DNA from: Gari tellinella | Lineage: Eukaryota > Mollusca > Bivalvia > Cardiida > Psammobiidae | Direction of reading: 5' to 3' | Assembly: GCA_922989275.2 (NCBI GenBank) | Contig: OV277858.1 | Span: forward strand, 16,913,427-16,977,426 | DNA length: 64,000 bases | Part shown: positions 46,150 to 58,144 of the stretch, piece by piece | How the letters are laid out: every line of letters begins with the position of its first letter | How positions within the stretch are numbered: position 1 is the first letter of the stretch | Program-made: the position numbers and the translations under genes | The notes under the pieces: model-generated | What the model was told of the DNA's origin: nothing | The model's database searches: none | The model's input: the letters and a program-made list of their open reading frames with translations, nothing else

Positions 46150-49100
46150 TCATTTGCATTTTTACTGTTTGTGTTGGTATAAAAGTTGAGTTTGTATGTT
46201 GTGCAACAAAAATGAAAGTAAATTGAAATATAGCTGTCAGTAGTTATTTGACACGGAAGTTTATCATGTTTTATTGTTTGCGTTTGTTTTATGCTTCGCT
46301 TGTAAGCATTTTCAAAATCGAACGGAACTTGCAAGTACAGCTGTGAGAGATGATATAAAAATGCAATCAGCCATCGTTTACTGTTAAAAACGTTGATGTT
46401 GACATGTTTATTCAGCTTGAAAGTATATTGCGAATTGAGCGAAACTTGCATGCCATGATGTCAGAGAGTTTTTTTGGCATTGGATTTACTCTTTTTTAGT
46501 GTTTCAGTTTGTCATATGATTGTCTTGTAAGTATTTTCAAAAGTGAACGAAGCTTGCAAGCCGAGCTGTCGGATATGGAACAGTGCAGGCAATCATCTTT
46601 TTAACGTTTGTACTGTTTGTATTTGTTATATATGCTTAGCTTGTTAGTCGTCTACTAAATGAATTTGCAAGCCTAGTTATTATAGATGATTTAACAAAGC
46701 AATAATTTACTGTCTGTATGTGTAATATATGTTTAGATTGTAAGAATTTAAAGAAGAAATTGTAGGTATTGCTGGCAGAAATAATTTAACAAGGACGTCT
46801 ATCATATTTTACTGTTTGCGTTTGTTATATGTGTTTAGCTTGTAAGTACTTTTCAAAAGTGAGCAGAACTTGCAAACCCAGCTGTCAGAGATGATTAAGC
46901 AGTGCACTTTATCATCTTTTACTGTGTGTTTTTCTCATAGACGCCTACAAGAATAGTTGAATTAACAATGCTGGTAATCATCTTTAACTGTTTGTATTTG
47001 GCATATATGCTTAGCTTATAAGCCGTTTTAGAACTGAACGGTGCTTGAAAAAGCCTAGCTTCGGATATGATTTGAAAAAGCAGTCAATCATCTTTAACTG
47101 TTTGTATTTGTCATATATGCTTAGCTTATAAGCCGTGTTAGAACTGAACGGTGCTTGCAAGACTAGCTATCGGAGATGATTTGACAATAAAGCCAATCAT
47201 CTTTAACTGTTTGTATTTGTCATATATGCTTAGCTTATAAGCCGTTTTACAACTTGACGGTACTTGCAAGCCTAGCTTTTGGAGATGAATAAACAATGCA
47301 GTCAATCATCTTTAACTGTTTGTATTTGTCATATATGCTTAGCTTATAAGCCGTTTTACAACCTGACGGTACTTGCAAGCCTAGCTATCGGAGATGATTT
47401 TACAATGCAGCCAATCATCTTTAACTGTTTGTATTTGTCATATATGCTTAGCTTATAAGCCGTTTTAGAACTTAACGGTACTTGTAAGCCTAGCTATCGG
47501 AGATGATTTGACAATGCAGTCAATCGTCTTTAACTGTTTGTATATGTCATATATGCTTAGCTTATAAGCCGTTTTTACAACTTAACGGTACTTGCAAACC
47601 TAGCTGTTGTAGATGAATTTACAATGCTGCCAATCATCTTTAACTGTTTGTTTTTGTCATATATGCTTAGCTTATAAGCCGTTATAGAACTCAACGGTAC
47701 TTGTAAGCCTAACTATCGGAGATGATTTGGCAATGCAGTCAATCATCTTTTACTGTTTGCATGTGTCATATATGCTTAGCTTGTAAGTCGTCTAAGAAAT
47801 TAACGGAACTTGACTACATAGCTATTATAGATGATTTAACATGGCTGTCAATCATATGTTACTGTTTGCTTATGCCATATTCACTTAGCTAGAATATATA
47901 TTAAAAAGTGAACGGGATGTGCAAACCAAGCTGTCATAGATTATTTCAAAATGCAATCAAGTATATTTACTGTTTGTTTAAGAACTGAATAGTAATTGCA
48001 AGCCTAGCTATCCGAGATGATATGCAATTCAGTCAATCGTATTTTACTGTGTGTATTTGTTATATATGCTTAGCATATAAGTCGTCTAAGAAACGAACGG
48101 AAAGTGTACGCCTAGCTTTCAGAGATGATTTAAGATTGAGGTGAATACTATTTTACTGTTTGCATTTGTCATATATGCTTAGCTTATAAGTCGTTTAAGA
48201 ACTGAACGGTACTTGCAAGCCTAGCTATCTGAGATGGTTTGACAATGCAGCCAATCATCTTTAACTGTTTGTATTTGACTATTTGTCATATATGCTTAGC
48301 TTGTAAGTCGTTTAAGAACTGAACGGTACTTGCAAGCCTAGCTATCGGAGATGGTTTGACAATGCAGCCAATCATCTTTAACTGTTTGTATTTGACTATT
48401 TGTCATATATATGCTTAGCTTGTAAGTCGTTTAAGAACTGAACGGTACCTGCAAACCTAGCTATCGGAGATGGTTTGACAATGCAGCCAATCATCTTTAA
48501 CTGTTTGTATTTGACTATTTGTCATATATGCTTAGCTTGTAAGTCGTTTAAGAACTGAACGGTACTTGCAAGCCTAGCTATCGGAGATGGTTTGACAATG
48601 CAGCCAGTCATCTTTAACTGTTTGTATTTGACTATTTGTCATATATGCTTAGCTTGTAAGTCGTTTAAGAACTGAACGGTACTTGCAAGCCTAGCTATTG
48701 AATATGATTTGACAATGCAGTCAATCATATTTTACTGTTTGCCTTTGCTATATATGCTTAGCTATAAGTCCTCTAAGAAACGAACGGAAATTACACGCCT
48801 AAATTTCAGAGATTGTTTAACATTGAGGTTAAATTATATTGTACTGTTTGCATTATGTCATATATATTAAGCTTATAAGTTGTTTAAGACCTGCACGGTG
48901 CTTGCAAGCCTAGCTATCGGAGTTGGATTTGACAATGCAGTCAATCATCTTTAACTGTTTGTATTTGTCATATATGCTTAGCTTATAAGCCGTTTCAGAA
49001 CTGAACGGTGCTTGCAAGCCTAGCTATCGGAGATGATTTGACAATGCAGCCAATCATCATAAACTGTTTGTATTTGTCAAAAATGCTTAGCTTATAAGCC

Positions 49101-50565
49101 GTTTTAGAACTTAACGGTACTTGCAAGCCTAACTATTGGAGATGATTTGACAATGCAGTCAATCATCTTTTACTGTTTGTATTTGTTATATATATGCTTA
49201 GCTTGTTAGTCGTTTTAGAACTGAATAGTGCTTGCAATTCTAGCTATCGGAGATGATTTGACAATGTAGTCAATCGTCTTTTCCTATTTGCATTTGTCAT
49301 GTATGCTTAGCTTGTAAGTTGTCTAAGAAATAAACGAAACTTGCATACATATATATTATATATGATTGAATATGGCTCTAAATCATGTTTTACTGTTTGC
49401 TTGTTTCATACACGCTTAGTTAGTAAATATATTTTAAGGTGAACGGGATGTGCAAAGTTGTCATAGATTATTTCAAAATGCAATCAATTATATTTTACTG
49501 TTTGTTTAAGAACTGAATGTGCAAGCCTAGTTATCATATATGATTCGAAAATGCAGTTAATCATCTTTTACTGTTTGTATTTGCTATATATGTAAAGCTT
49601 ATAAGTCGTCTAAGAAACGAACTGAAATTGCACGCCTAACTTTCAGAGATGAACATTGAAGTAAATCATATATTTCCTGTTTGCATATGTCATATATGCT
49701 CATCCTGTAAGTTATTTAAGACATGCACGGTGCTTGCAAGCCTATCTGCCGGAGATGATTTGACAATGCAGTCAATCATCTTTAACTGTTTGTATTTGTC
49801 ATATATGCTTAGCTTATAAGCCGTTTTAGAACAGAAAGGTACTTGTACGCCTAACTATCGGAAATGATTTGGCAATGCAGTCAATCATCTTTTATTGTTT
49901 GCATATGTCATGCATGCTCATCCTGTAAGTTATTTAAGACATGCACGGTGCTTGCAAGCCTAGCTGCCGGAGATGATTTGACAATGCAGTCAATCATCTT
50001 TTACTCTTTGCATATGTCATATATGCTCAGCTTGTAAGTTAGTTAAGACCTGCACGGTGCTTGCAAGTCTAGCTGCCGGAGATGATTTGACAATGCAGTC
50101 AATCATCTTTTACTGTTTGCATATGTCATATATGCTCAGCTTGTAAGTTATTTAAGACTTGCACGGTGATTGCAAGCCTAGCTACCGGAGATGATTTGAC
50201 AATGCAGTCAATCATCTTTTACTGTTTGCATATGTCATATATGCTCAGCTTGTAAGTTATTTAAGACCTGCACGGTGCTTGCAAGTCTAGCTGCCGGAGA
50301 TGATTTGACAATGCAGTCAATCATCTTTTACTGTTTGCATATGTCATATATGCTCAGCTTGTAAGTTATTTAAGACCTAAACGGTGCTGGCAAGCCTAGC
50401 TATCGGAAATGATTTGACAATGCAGTCAATCATCTTTTACTGTTTGCATATGTCATATATGCTCAGCTCGTAAGTTTTTTAAGACCTGTACGATGCTTGC
50501 AAGCCTAGCTATCGGAGTTGGATTTGACAATACAGTCAATCATCTTTTACTGTTTGTATTTGTTA
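46150..50565 (+). repeat. 109-bp satellite array, about 40 units
   Basis: The unit reads roughly TATATGCTTAGCTTATAAGC, CGTTTTAGAACTGAACGG, TGCTTGCAAGCCTAGCTATC, GGAGATGATTTGACAATGCA, GTCAATCATCTTTAACTGTT and TGTATTTGTCA. Spacing measured at 50043 and 50152 is 109 bp. The left ~600 bp and the 47780-48170 stretch are strongly diverged; 47000-47750, 48190-48700 and 49700-50520 are homogeneous, each with its own variant (for example CTGCACGGTGC with CAGCTTGTAAG on the right). No ORF matters here: the 123-codon reverse frame at 46080 is satellite read backwards. Confidence 0.95.
48190..48700 (+). repeat. Homogenised 117-119-bp satellite sub-block
   Basis: Four units spaced 119, 117 and 117 bp (48311, 48430, 48547, 48664) carry an extra TTTGACTA next to TATTTGTCATATATG, lengthening the 109-bp unit. 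They are nearly identical to one another, so this variant spread by recent local duplication. Confidence 0.85.
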
Positions 50566-51599
50566 TATGTGACCCGCCACGCGAAAAGGGCCCATCAGGG
50601 TGACAACGTCATTAATAGAAAACGACGTCAAAGTTCGTACAACGTTAAAACGTCTGTTTAACCCACATGACGTACGCTGTGAATAAACTACAGCTAACTT
50701 AAATACAAATATCACAACATTGACGCTTTGATCAGTATTTAGAATGAGTGTCATCTACTGGATGCTTTAAACAAATCAATAGTTCTTTTCCCAACTTTTT
50801 TCTTTAGTGATTTATTGTCGCAAACAGGTATTTATTAGCGAATGTCTTATATAGCAAGTGTATCTCTCAAATGTAAACATCGTAATGCAACGTGTACACA
50901 TCTAGATCTACTTGGTTGTTTAAAGATTCAACGGATTATCGGTATGATGGAATTTAATTTTTCCTTTGAACATGAATAGCAAGGCTAACTGAAAAGTCGT
51001 AAATTAAAGATCGGCTAGTAGATTTACTTTTTCTCTGTTTTATGAGTTTAAATGATCTGACGAACGACGAATAAACACACGATCTGGATCTAGTAACCGA
51101 AATGAATTACAGTTATTTAAACGTATATTCTGTAGACTGTCATACTTTTTTAAACAATTTAACAATAAAGTATTTTGTGTCCAGGGACCAGAGCTAGAAT
51201 CTACTCCTTATACACAGATATTGATTTTTTCTGTAAATAAATCTTAATGACATCATAAGATGCATTATGATTCCACTACATGACATCATCACGCAATGTT
51301 TACTTACAAGTACCACAAGGGCATGAAGTTGCTAGTATAAACTGTGAGAAAAAAGCAACAAACAAGGCATACTTTAAATGACTTTTGGCCCGCTGTAGAC
51401 GGGCGTCGAGGCGAATCGGTTCAAAATGACGGGTAGTGTGCCTGTCGAATCGAGTCCCACCAACTGTACATTTGTTTTTCTTTTGTTTTATTATTGACTG
51501 TATGCAGTTGAATCTTTTTAAAAGACTTAAACAATGAATTCAGAATTTAGATTAAAATATTGAACAATTTACTACTGTCGGACTATCTTTCTTTCGTAG
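50566..51599. other. No gene; GC-rich start and a weak tRNA-like patch
   Basis: Satellite ends abruptly at a GC-rich word GTGACCCGCCACGCGAAAAG, which looks like the end of another element, but no matching inverted end was found. Near 51405-51475 GGTTCAAAATGACGGG and GTCGAATCGAGTCCCACC weakly resemble a tRNA-derived SINE head; not firm enough to call. Confidence 0.35.
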
Positions 51600-53402
51600 G
51601 TCCTTAATTATGACAATGCAAATTACCAAACTGCCTCACCAAAATAGTGGGACAACAGCTTGGATCCTCATGAGACGTTTCAAGTGTGGCTCGGCATCTC
51701 ATGTTATGGTTCACCAATTTTTCTCATATGTCCAAGAATCTTACGAAGTCTGTATATCACATCACCATAAAACTCCGGATGTGAAATACCTTGTCGTAGA
51801 AAAGACTTTAAGTTACATTTATACTTGTTAATGAGAGAAAGATTTCTATAAAAGAATTTAGAAAATGTTTTACGAAGTTTATGAAATCTGTACCCCTGTT
51901 TAAGAAGCTTTTCAGTAATAGTTTTTTACGAATGTGGAAGTCCTCAACAGAGGTACAGGCCCTAGTAAAACGAATAAGTTGTGAAATATAAACCCCGTAA
52001 GATGTAGAACGGGGAACGTCGCCATCTAGATGAGGATACTTTACAATACTAAAATCAAAATCATCTCGTTTATCGTAAATCTTAGAAGAAACATTTCCGT
52101 TATTTATTAAAATATCCAAATCTAAAAATGGTGCCGACAATTTGGCTCGTTTGTTTTATTAAGGCGTAGTTCTTTTGGGTAGATAAAAGGAAACAACGTA
52201 TCAACAAATGGGTTGTCTATATTAAACATATCATCTAGATAGCGCGATGTATTGTTAAAAGCTTCGATCATATCTGCCTGTGTATCAGGTTTTAGACTTA
52301 GCATAAAGTCCCTCTCATAACAGTACAAAAATATGTCTGCGACAAGGGGCGCGCAGTTTGTACTCATAGGGATACCAATCACTTGACGGTATATGGTACT
52401 CACAAAACGTACTGAATATTATCCAGAAGAAATGATAGTGATTTACAGACATCGGTGCAATTCCACATAGTGTTATGCTTAACCGTGTCATTTGTAAAAA
52501 ATGCACGATGAGTATTACACGCTTGAAATAGTTTCCTTTCTCTGGCAAAATTATTTTCAAAAAGTTGTATAAGTTTAGCTTTTATTAAATTATGAGGTAA
52601 GGTAGTATAAAGTGTTGAACGTCATACGTACTTATATTGCAAGCTTGGTATTTTCTATGGTCAAGTTTAGTCAAAATTTAATTTGAGTTTTTGATAGACC
52701 AAGACAGATTAAGTCCAGAATTTGTGTACTTCTTTGCACAATACCTTTGAACATGTTCTTTGATTTTAATTAATGACGATGTTCAAAATTTGGAAAGCTT
52801 AGTTGTAGTACATGCACTTGAATTAGAAATAAAACGAGACTTATATGGTGTTTTATGGAGTTTGGGTATCCAGTACATTGTAGGAAGTTTGTGACATGTA
52901 ATATTGACATCAGATTTTAATTGTTCACATGTATCAAGATGATCAGATACTCCATTACTCTCCGTAAAATTGGTTGATGTATAGGAATTGATATTCACAA
53001 GTTCCTGGTTTAAAGTATCAACATAATGTAATCGTCATACACTTATCACATTATTGGATGCTTTGTCTGCAGGAACGAGTACATACTTGGAATTAAAGTC
53101 TTGTATGCCCTTCTGTAAGTGACGAATGTTAAATTTAGGTTTACGTGGTAAAATATGGTTATTGGATAAATAGAACGAAATCCGGGTATCGATACTATCA
53201 AAAATTAATTATTTCCATTTTTAAAAGAGCGTCATTATCGGCTTGTTCTCTTCGGCACCAGTTTGTACTATAATTATTCAAAGCTTCCGAAATATGATTG
53301 AGGCAAGTATCGAAATCAATTAGGGCAGGTACTCTAAATTTAGGTCCCTTACTCAAAAACGCTCTGATGCGCTTTTAATGATATATAAAGTGCCTGTTTT
53401 TA

Positions 53403-53816
53403 TTTGACCCACTGGAGCGTAACAGATTTAGATGAGGTACAGTCACATGTATCCTGTGTGTTTTCGAGAATTTTAAGATCAGAAACAATTTTATTGTAGT
53501 TAAAAATTAACCCTCTAACAGATTTATTATACTTATAGCAAATAATAGGTGATTCAAGATTTTTGAAATAATTTGGAATAGCATTCATCACATTTTTGTT
53601 TCGGAGAATACTTGGTAAATCTATGAAATCAATACCTTTATTAATAAAAGGGACCTTAATGAAATATCTTTTGTGATCGTTTAAAGAATCAACATGAGGC
53701 CTGAGAACATGCTGAATATAACTTTGTATTAAACCTGCAGTATAATACAGAGGATCTGTGTGCAAAATTATTCCATCAGTATTGTCGTCAATATCTCTTA
53801 AAGACGACAATGACAA
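53403..53816 (-). pseudogene. Penelope-like element, region before the RT fingers
   Basis: The 138-codon frame includes DNTDGIILHTDPLYYTAGLI, LRPHVDSLNDHKRYFIKVPF, NKGIDFIDLPSILRNK, ICYKYNKSVRGLIFNYNKIV and ENTQDTCDCTSSK. The last two blocks are typical of this element family, with a CDC that may be part of a cysteine cluster. The family continues into the RT with stops in between here. Confidence 0.75.
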
Positions 53817-54009
53817 CGAAGAAAGCCGAGAAGCATTTTATGTTTACCAGAAAATAACAGCAAATTATGCAAATCTGTTATAGAAATCGACTGACGTAAT
53901 TTACGTTTAATATTTCCATTTATACGAATACCATGTGATCTATATATACGGTTGAGTGTAGAATAAATCGAACCAAATCAATTGAAGGTTCTTTTAGATT
54001 GGTATATAC

Positions 54010-54292
54010 TATCATTCAAGCCTAAAGGAAAGGGTGTCTGTAAATTTTTAATCCATTTTAATTCCGTTATAAATCTAGCATTACATTTGAAACTATAAGT
54101 AGCATTTCTACCATACGTAATATGTTCGACAGGTTGAATTGAAATACAATCTAATCCATGTCCAGATTTCCGAAAATGTTGATACAGAAAGTTCCACAGA
54201 TTTTTGTTTCTACAAGTACGAAGATGTTCATTAAACCTAGTTTTGAGAGGACGACCGGTTTGCCTAACATACTGGATACCACAACCTGGTGC
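54010..54292 (-). pseudogene. GIY-YIG endonuclease domain of the Penelope-like element
   Basis: The frame reads APGCGIQYVRQTGRPLKTRF then NEHLRTCRNKNLWNFLYQHF, KSGHGLDCISIQPVEHI and FITELKWIKNLQTPFPLGLN. This fits the PLE-type GIY-YIG core: GIQYV (normally followed by Gly, here Arg), the RF-EH block with the conserved Arg, and the Glu of TELKW. It lies about 200 bp upstream (in element orientation) of the RT N-terminal frame. The alternative, that it is the tail of another head-to-tail copy, is less likely because no second RT follows to the right. Confidence 0.75.
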
Positions 54293-56071
54293 TTTTCAAG
54301 TTAAGGGAGTAGGTGCCTCATTGAAAAGTAATTACCAATTTCTTCAAACTTTGCATACAGACGGTAAAATTAGTTTCTATGACAAAACTGGTGAGAAAGT
54401 GGGGGTACCGGACCTTTCTTTTTCACAATTTGAGATTTTTCAAGGCTACCCCCCTAAAATTGAAGCTTCATAAAAACTACTTTTTTGTACTACGGTTTTT
54501 CAATCTTTATTTAAACACTCTATTTGTACAAAAAGTATCCTAATTTATATTACCATAGTAAAAATAAACCCTGAAAATAATGTTTTTTCAAGATCCAAAA
54601 TAAAAATGTTTGATTTCACCGGAAAGGAGTAAAATTTACCCCACCCACTTTCTTATACCGGGAGAATAAGGCACAGTGAAAATTGCCCTACAAATTGTAA
54701 AAAACTAATTACCAACTTTTTTATTTATTGATTTTAGTCTTGCAAACAAAACGTTTTAGTGAAATAGCAAATAAAAGCACAGGATCCCGGATCTTTTAAA
54801 AAGATATAGATCATGTTATCTAAAAAAAATCAATTTTTTCTCATTTTTTCAATTTTTGGTGTATTTTTACCAAAACTATTTTTTTTCAATAAAATTTCAT
54901 TTTATCTATTGCGTTATCTATAATTTATACTAAAACTGTACTACCATGCACATTTCATGCTTATATTCTGAGAAATTGAAATGAAATCGGATGTAACAAA
55001 ATCCAACCTACCTATGAAAACAGCGTATGCTGTAAACTACGAATAGGACATAAAACTTAAAAAGTCCCTTCCGGAACGAACATCCATTTTTTCCCCGGGA
55101 AAAAAGTATTTTATTACTGTATGCATTCACCAAAAATGAGTTCTTAACATTTTTTTGAAAATGAGTTCGTACTTTTTTTCGGAAATTTCATAATGCTCAA
55201 AAAGACAGGCCGACATCCTTAACACGTATATAATATGATTAGTTCGTCAGTTGATGTCTAAATCTATGACAACACTAAATAATCTACCGTTTACTGTTGA
55301 TTGTATAGTAAAATTGCAAGATAAATAATTGCAACACGCTCACCTCTTAGCATTGCATTTTTCTATAATATGAAGCACTCTACGTGTTTTGTTCAGTGGT
55401 CGTAAAAACTGAATTATTGCGTTGAATATAATATTTTAGAGGTGAAAACACCACTTTAGGACCATTATGAAAACAAATATTAATAGAAAGAGATGGAATG
55501 TGAAAAGAAGATGCCGAATAGAGCTTAAGTGGTATTAACTGTACGCACGGCTGTAGTGATGCAAAATTAGTAGTATTTGAATAGGATATGAACAGAACAC
55601 GCATAGTGCATTCTAAGTGGTGTAAGTGGTATGTGTATCTTTTTGTTTGTTTGTAGTTCCATGTGTTGAAGAGAAGTAAGTAAGCACCTGTCCCTATGTA
55701 TCGACAATAACTCTACAGAAAGAAAGTTCGAAATATATTAAAGTTCGAAATGTATTATAAAGTAATTACAATTTGGAAATTGTAAAGATTGAAAAAGGTT
55801 AATGTAAGTAGTGAAAAAGTAACTGGTGCGACGTGAGTAACTCATCGCCTAACCTTATATGTAAAGAGTTAATGAAGAACCGGTACAATACCGAAGCTCA
55901 TTTGACCATCGGTACATAGAGACCTACCATACTGTGCAAGAAAAAAAGCCAAAGAGACGAGTTGTACAACAAGTGAACGCTCCTGCAGGAGGAATGATAA
56001 CAATATTGATTACATGTACGGGGCGACGTTTTACGGCCTCCACACGGCACAAGTAACACTATTGTGTCAAC
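54293..56071. other. No gene recognised
   Basis: Immediately right of the Penelope-like element the sequence changes to AT-rich, poly-T-containing DNA. The forward 89-codon frame at 54204 mostly reads this plus antisense GIY-YIG. A TTACCCCACCCACTTTCTTA word near 54637 echoes the 3070/57480 repeat. Confidence 0.4.
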
Positions 56072-56274
56072 AAATAATTACGAAAGACTCAAGCAGGAAA
56101 CGAAACACAAACAATACACCCACCTCTCAAGCAAAACACACACACACAGTCATACCATAACACACACACACCTACACACACACACGCACGCAATGCCATT
56201 TCTTCATCCACACACTAAAGAGAAAACACACGCAAGACAAATATAAAGTAAAGGGAACATAGGAGCCCGCCTTA
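56072..56274 (+). repeat. CA-rich interspersed repeat, copy D (truncated)
   Basis: Starts AAATAATTACGAAAGACTCA and ends at GGAGCCCGCCTT, where other copies continue with GGTACGG. A SINE begins exactly there, so copy D was cut or disrupted by it. Confidence 0.8.
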
Positions 56275-56400
56275 CGGTATTTCGACTGTGGTACAAGGGG
56301 TCTTAAGTTTGATCCCTAGCCGGACAAAGTCTTTCGGATGAGACTTTACAAAACGAGGTCCGGTTTATCAGTGCTATTCACTAGTTTACAAAAATAACCA
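56275..56400 (+). mobile_element. tRNA-derived SINE, 5'-truncated
   Basis: A partial B box (GTCTTAAGTTTGATCCC) is followed by the body CCGGACAAAGTCTTTCGGAT, GAGACTTTACAAAACGAGGT and CCGGTTTATCAGTGCTATTC. The body matches, nearly base for base, the reverse complement of 57125 leftwards, so the two are one SINE family. Such a conserved body after a tRNA head is seen in metazoan SINE superfamilies; which domain class is not certain. Confidence 0.7.
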
Positions 56401-56981
56401 CATATTTATGTCGATAATAAAAGTAGGACATGGAACTCGGCGTCTTTTTCTAGTCCTAGCTGTATACACTAGGAAATACGGAAGAAATTTGTTGTGTTTA
56501 AGCCTATGCGGAAACTAGACCGAATATTTAGCATGCTCTATATATTGCATGGCAGTGAAGGGATTAAACCCTTTACTGTTAAAACCGAAGTCATAGAAAA
56601 CTAAACTTTTGTATATTAACATCATTGAGCCAGATTTGGCGCCGAATAATTTGGTAGCTAACCTGTTTGACTCTCCAACAATTCCTACTTGAACGATTAT
56701 TTCTCAATCATTATGTAAAACATAAATGGATCGAGATCAGAAGCCAAATTACTCGACCTTTGTTCAGGACACATGCTGTATTACACGCCACAATTTGTTA
56801 AAGAACAATGTTTTTTTAGAAATAGAGTATACACTATTGATGCTGTTAAAAAGCTTATTATTATACAAATGCCACGACGGTAAAGTAAACCTTGTTCATC
56901 TTTTATCATAAACCTGAAGCCTTTAGTATGTGATGCCTACAAATGAACACTGTCACAACAGTAATAATGTTTGGTTAGGTT
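56401..56981. other. No gene recognised
   Basis: A 61-codon frame at 56726 has no recognisable motif. Confidence 0.4.
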
Positions 56982-57195
56982 AGAGAGAGAGAAAGACAGA
57001 GAGAGAATGAGAGAGAGAGAGAGATTCTTATTATCGACAGAGGTCTCTGGTTCTTTTGGATTCCCAGTGTAAACCACTGATACATCGGACCTCGGATTAT
57101 GTAGTCTTAACCGATAAACTTGGTCCGGCGGGAATTCGAACTCACGACCCCTGGTACCGCAGTCGAGTGGAATACTAATGGACCACATCCGCCGG
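56982..57195 (-). mobile_element. tRNA-derived SINE with GA/TC tail
   Basis: On the reverse strand it starts at 57195 with the tRNA-like head, runs through CCGGACCAAGTTTATCGGTT, AAGACTACATAATCCGAGGT and CCGATGTATCAGTGG, and ends in a (TC)n tract (56982-57024). It shares its body with the SINE at 56275. The 98-codon reverse frame over this stretch is SINE sequence, not a gene. Confidence 0.8.
57125..57195 (-). ncRNA. tRNA-like SINE head with intact acceptor and D stems
   Basis: On the reverse strand CCGGCGG (57195-57189) pairs perfectly with CCGCCGG (57131-57125), and GTGG pairs with CCAC to form a D stem. The next bases are A then CCA, so a CCA end is encoded. The B box is GGGTCGTGAGTTCGAATTCC. 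The anticodon and T stems do not pair, so it is a pseudo-tRNA that kept the acceptor fold. Confidence 0.7.
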
Positions 57196-57200
57196 TCATC

Positions 57201-57479
57201 AGTAAGAATAGTGTTGAGGAAAGAACATGTCAAAGCAATAAATGAAATATGGACGATGGCATTGAACTGATGCTATGTGTCTCAAACTCGTTGATTTTCG
57301 AAAACAAATGGTTACGGTTTGTTGTCGAGCCACATAACATTGTCAACATTTCACAGTGACGTCATGGTCTACACCTCACTTACCATTGTGTCGAAGTTCA
57401 TTTCTATTTTCTGTACATAAATATATGATGTCTGTAATTTTATGCAAACCATTTAATTATAAAATTTGAAATTGTATAA
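57201..57479. other. No feature recognised
   Basis: Short unassigned stretch between the SINE and the dispersed repeat. Confidence 0.4.
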
Positions 57480-57670
57480 TCACGACAATATCAAGACTTG
57501 TACTTTTCCATGTTAAAAAGAGTGGGTGGGTAAAATTAAAACTGTAGACGATTCTTAGTGAGGTAAATGCTGCGTTTAGAAATCGGTAAGAATGTTTATA
57601 CAATTTAAGATCTAAAGATCGTGTATATAAATTTTTCATTTTAAGTTGCATAAATCAAGCAAAAGTATCA
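57480..57670 (+). repeat. Dispersed ~180-bp repeat (also at 3070-3250)
   Basis: Shares CTTNTACTTNCC, GGGTGGGTAAAATTAAAAC, ATCGGTAAGAATG and TTTCATTTTAAGTTGCATAA words with 3070-3250 in the same order. A second partial match (GGTGGGTGGGGTAACTAAA) follows at 57700. Confidence 0.6.
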
Positions 57671-58144
57671 ATATCAAGATACTTAAATTCCCATGTTTAA
57701 AGCGGTGGGTGGGGTAACTAAACTGAGAAAAATGGCGTTTAGGTGATGATTTCAGCAAAATGAATCCCATTTTCAGATAGAGGAAGGATGTCTACAGTTT
57801 ACCATGAAAATATCAATTTTGATTTTTTCACCCTGAAGGGCCCCTTTCGTGTATGCTTATATTATATGTATAATAAGAAATGAATGGGACATACAAGTAT
57901 TGCTGGCAGAGATGATTAAACAAGGGCATATTTCATAGTTTACTGTTTGTGTTTGTTATATGCTTATCTTGTAAGTGTGTTTATAAAATGAACGGAACAT
58001 ACAAGCCAAGCTGTCAGAGATGTGTAAACAATACAGCCAATCAACTGTTACTTTCTTTTTTCATAAACGCTATTCTCGTAAATCGTTAAAGAAACGAAAA
58101 TGGTTTCCAAGCCTAGCTGTTGGATGTTGGAGATGAATTAACAA

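Larger units (their letters stand above)
51600..54292 (-). pseudogene. Penelope-like retroelement with N-terminal GIY-YIG
   Basis: Read leftwards from 54292, the coding order is GIY-YIG endonuclease, RT N-terminal region, RT fingers/palm, then the C-terminal region. Classical Penelope elements have the endonuclease after the RT; the reversed order here is the one described for permuted (Naiad/Chlamys-type) Penelope-like elements. RT landmarks: SKYVLVPADKASNNVI, LPTMYWIPKLHKTPYKSRFI (52998-52783), GIPMSTNCAPLVADIFLYCY and RYLDDMFNI (catalytic YLDD intact), APFLDLDILINNGNVSSKIY, GDVPRSTSYGVYISQLIRFT and ISHPEFYGDVIYRLRKILG. Many stops and frameshifts; the 5' end is cut inside the GIY-YIG domain. 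Inactive. Confidence 0.85.

Noticed and set aside
46080..46451. 123-codon reverse frame
   Set aside because: Lies in the diverged edge of the 109-bp satellite; the frame is a by-product of the repeat.
46150..50565. CRISPR-like array
   Set aside because: Units are contiguous 109-bp repeats without unique spacers, in clearly eukaryotic DNA; it is a satellite.
50566..51390. MITE starting GTGACCCGCCACGCG
   Set aside because: The left edge is abrupt, but no complementary right end was located.
51405..51475. Third tRNA-derived SINE head
   Set aside because: Only a rough B-box match and no stem pairing or repeated body was found.
56064..56246. His/Thr-rich frame
   Set aside because: CA microsatellite within the interspersed repeat.
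56937..57233. 98-codon reverse frame
   Set aside because: Entirely tRNA-derived SINE plus GA/TC tract.
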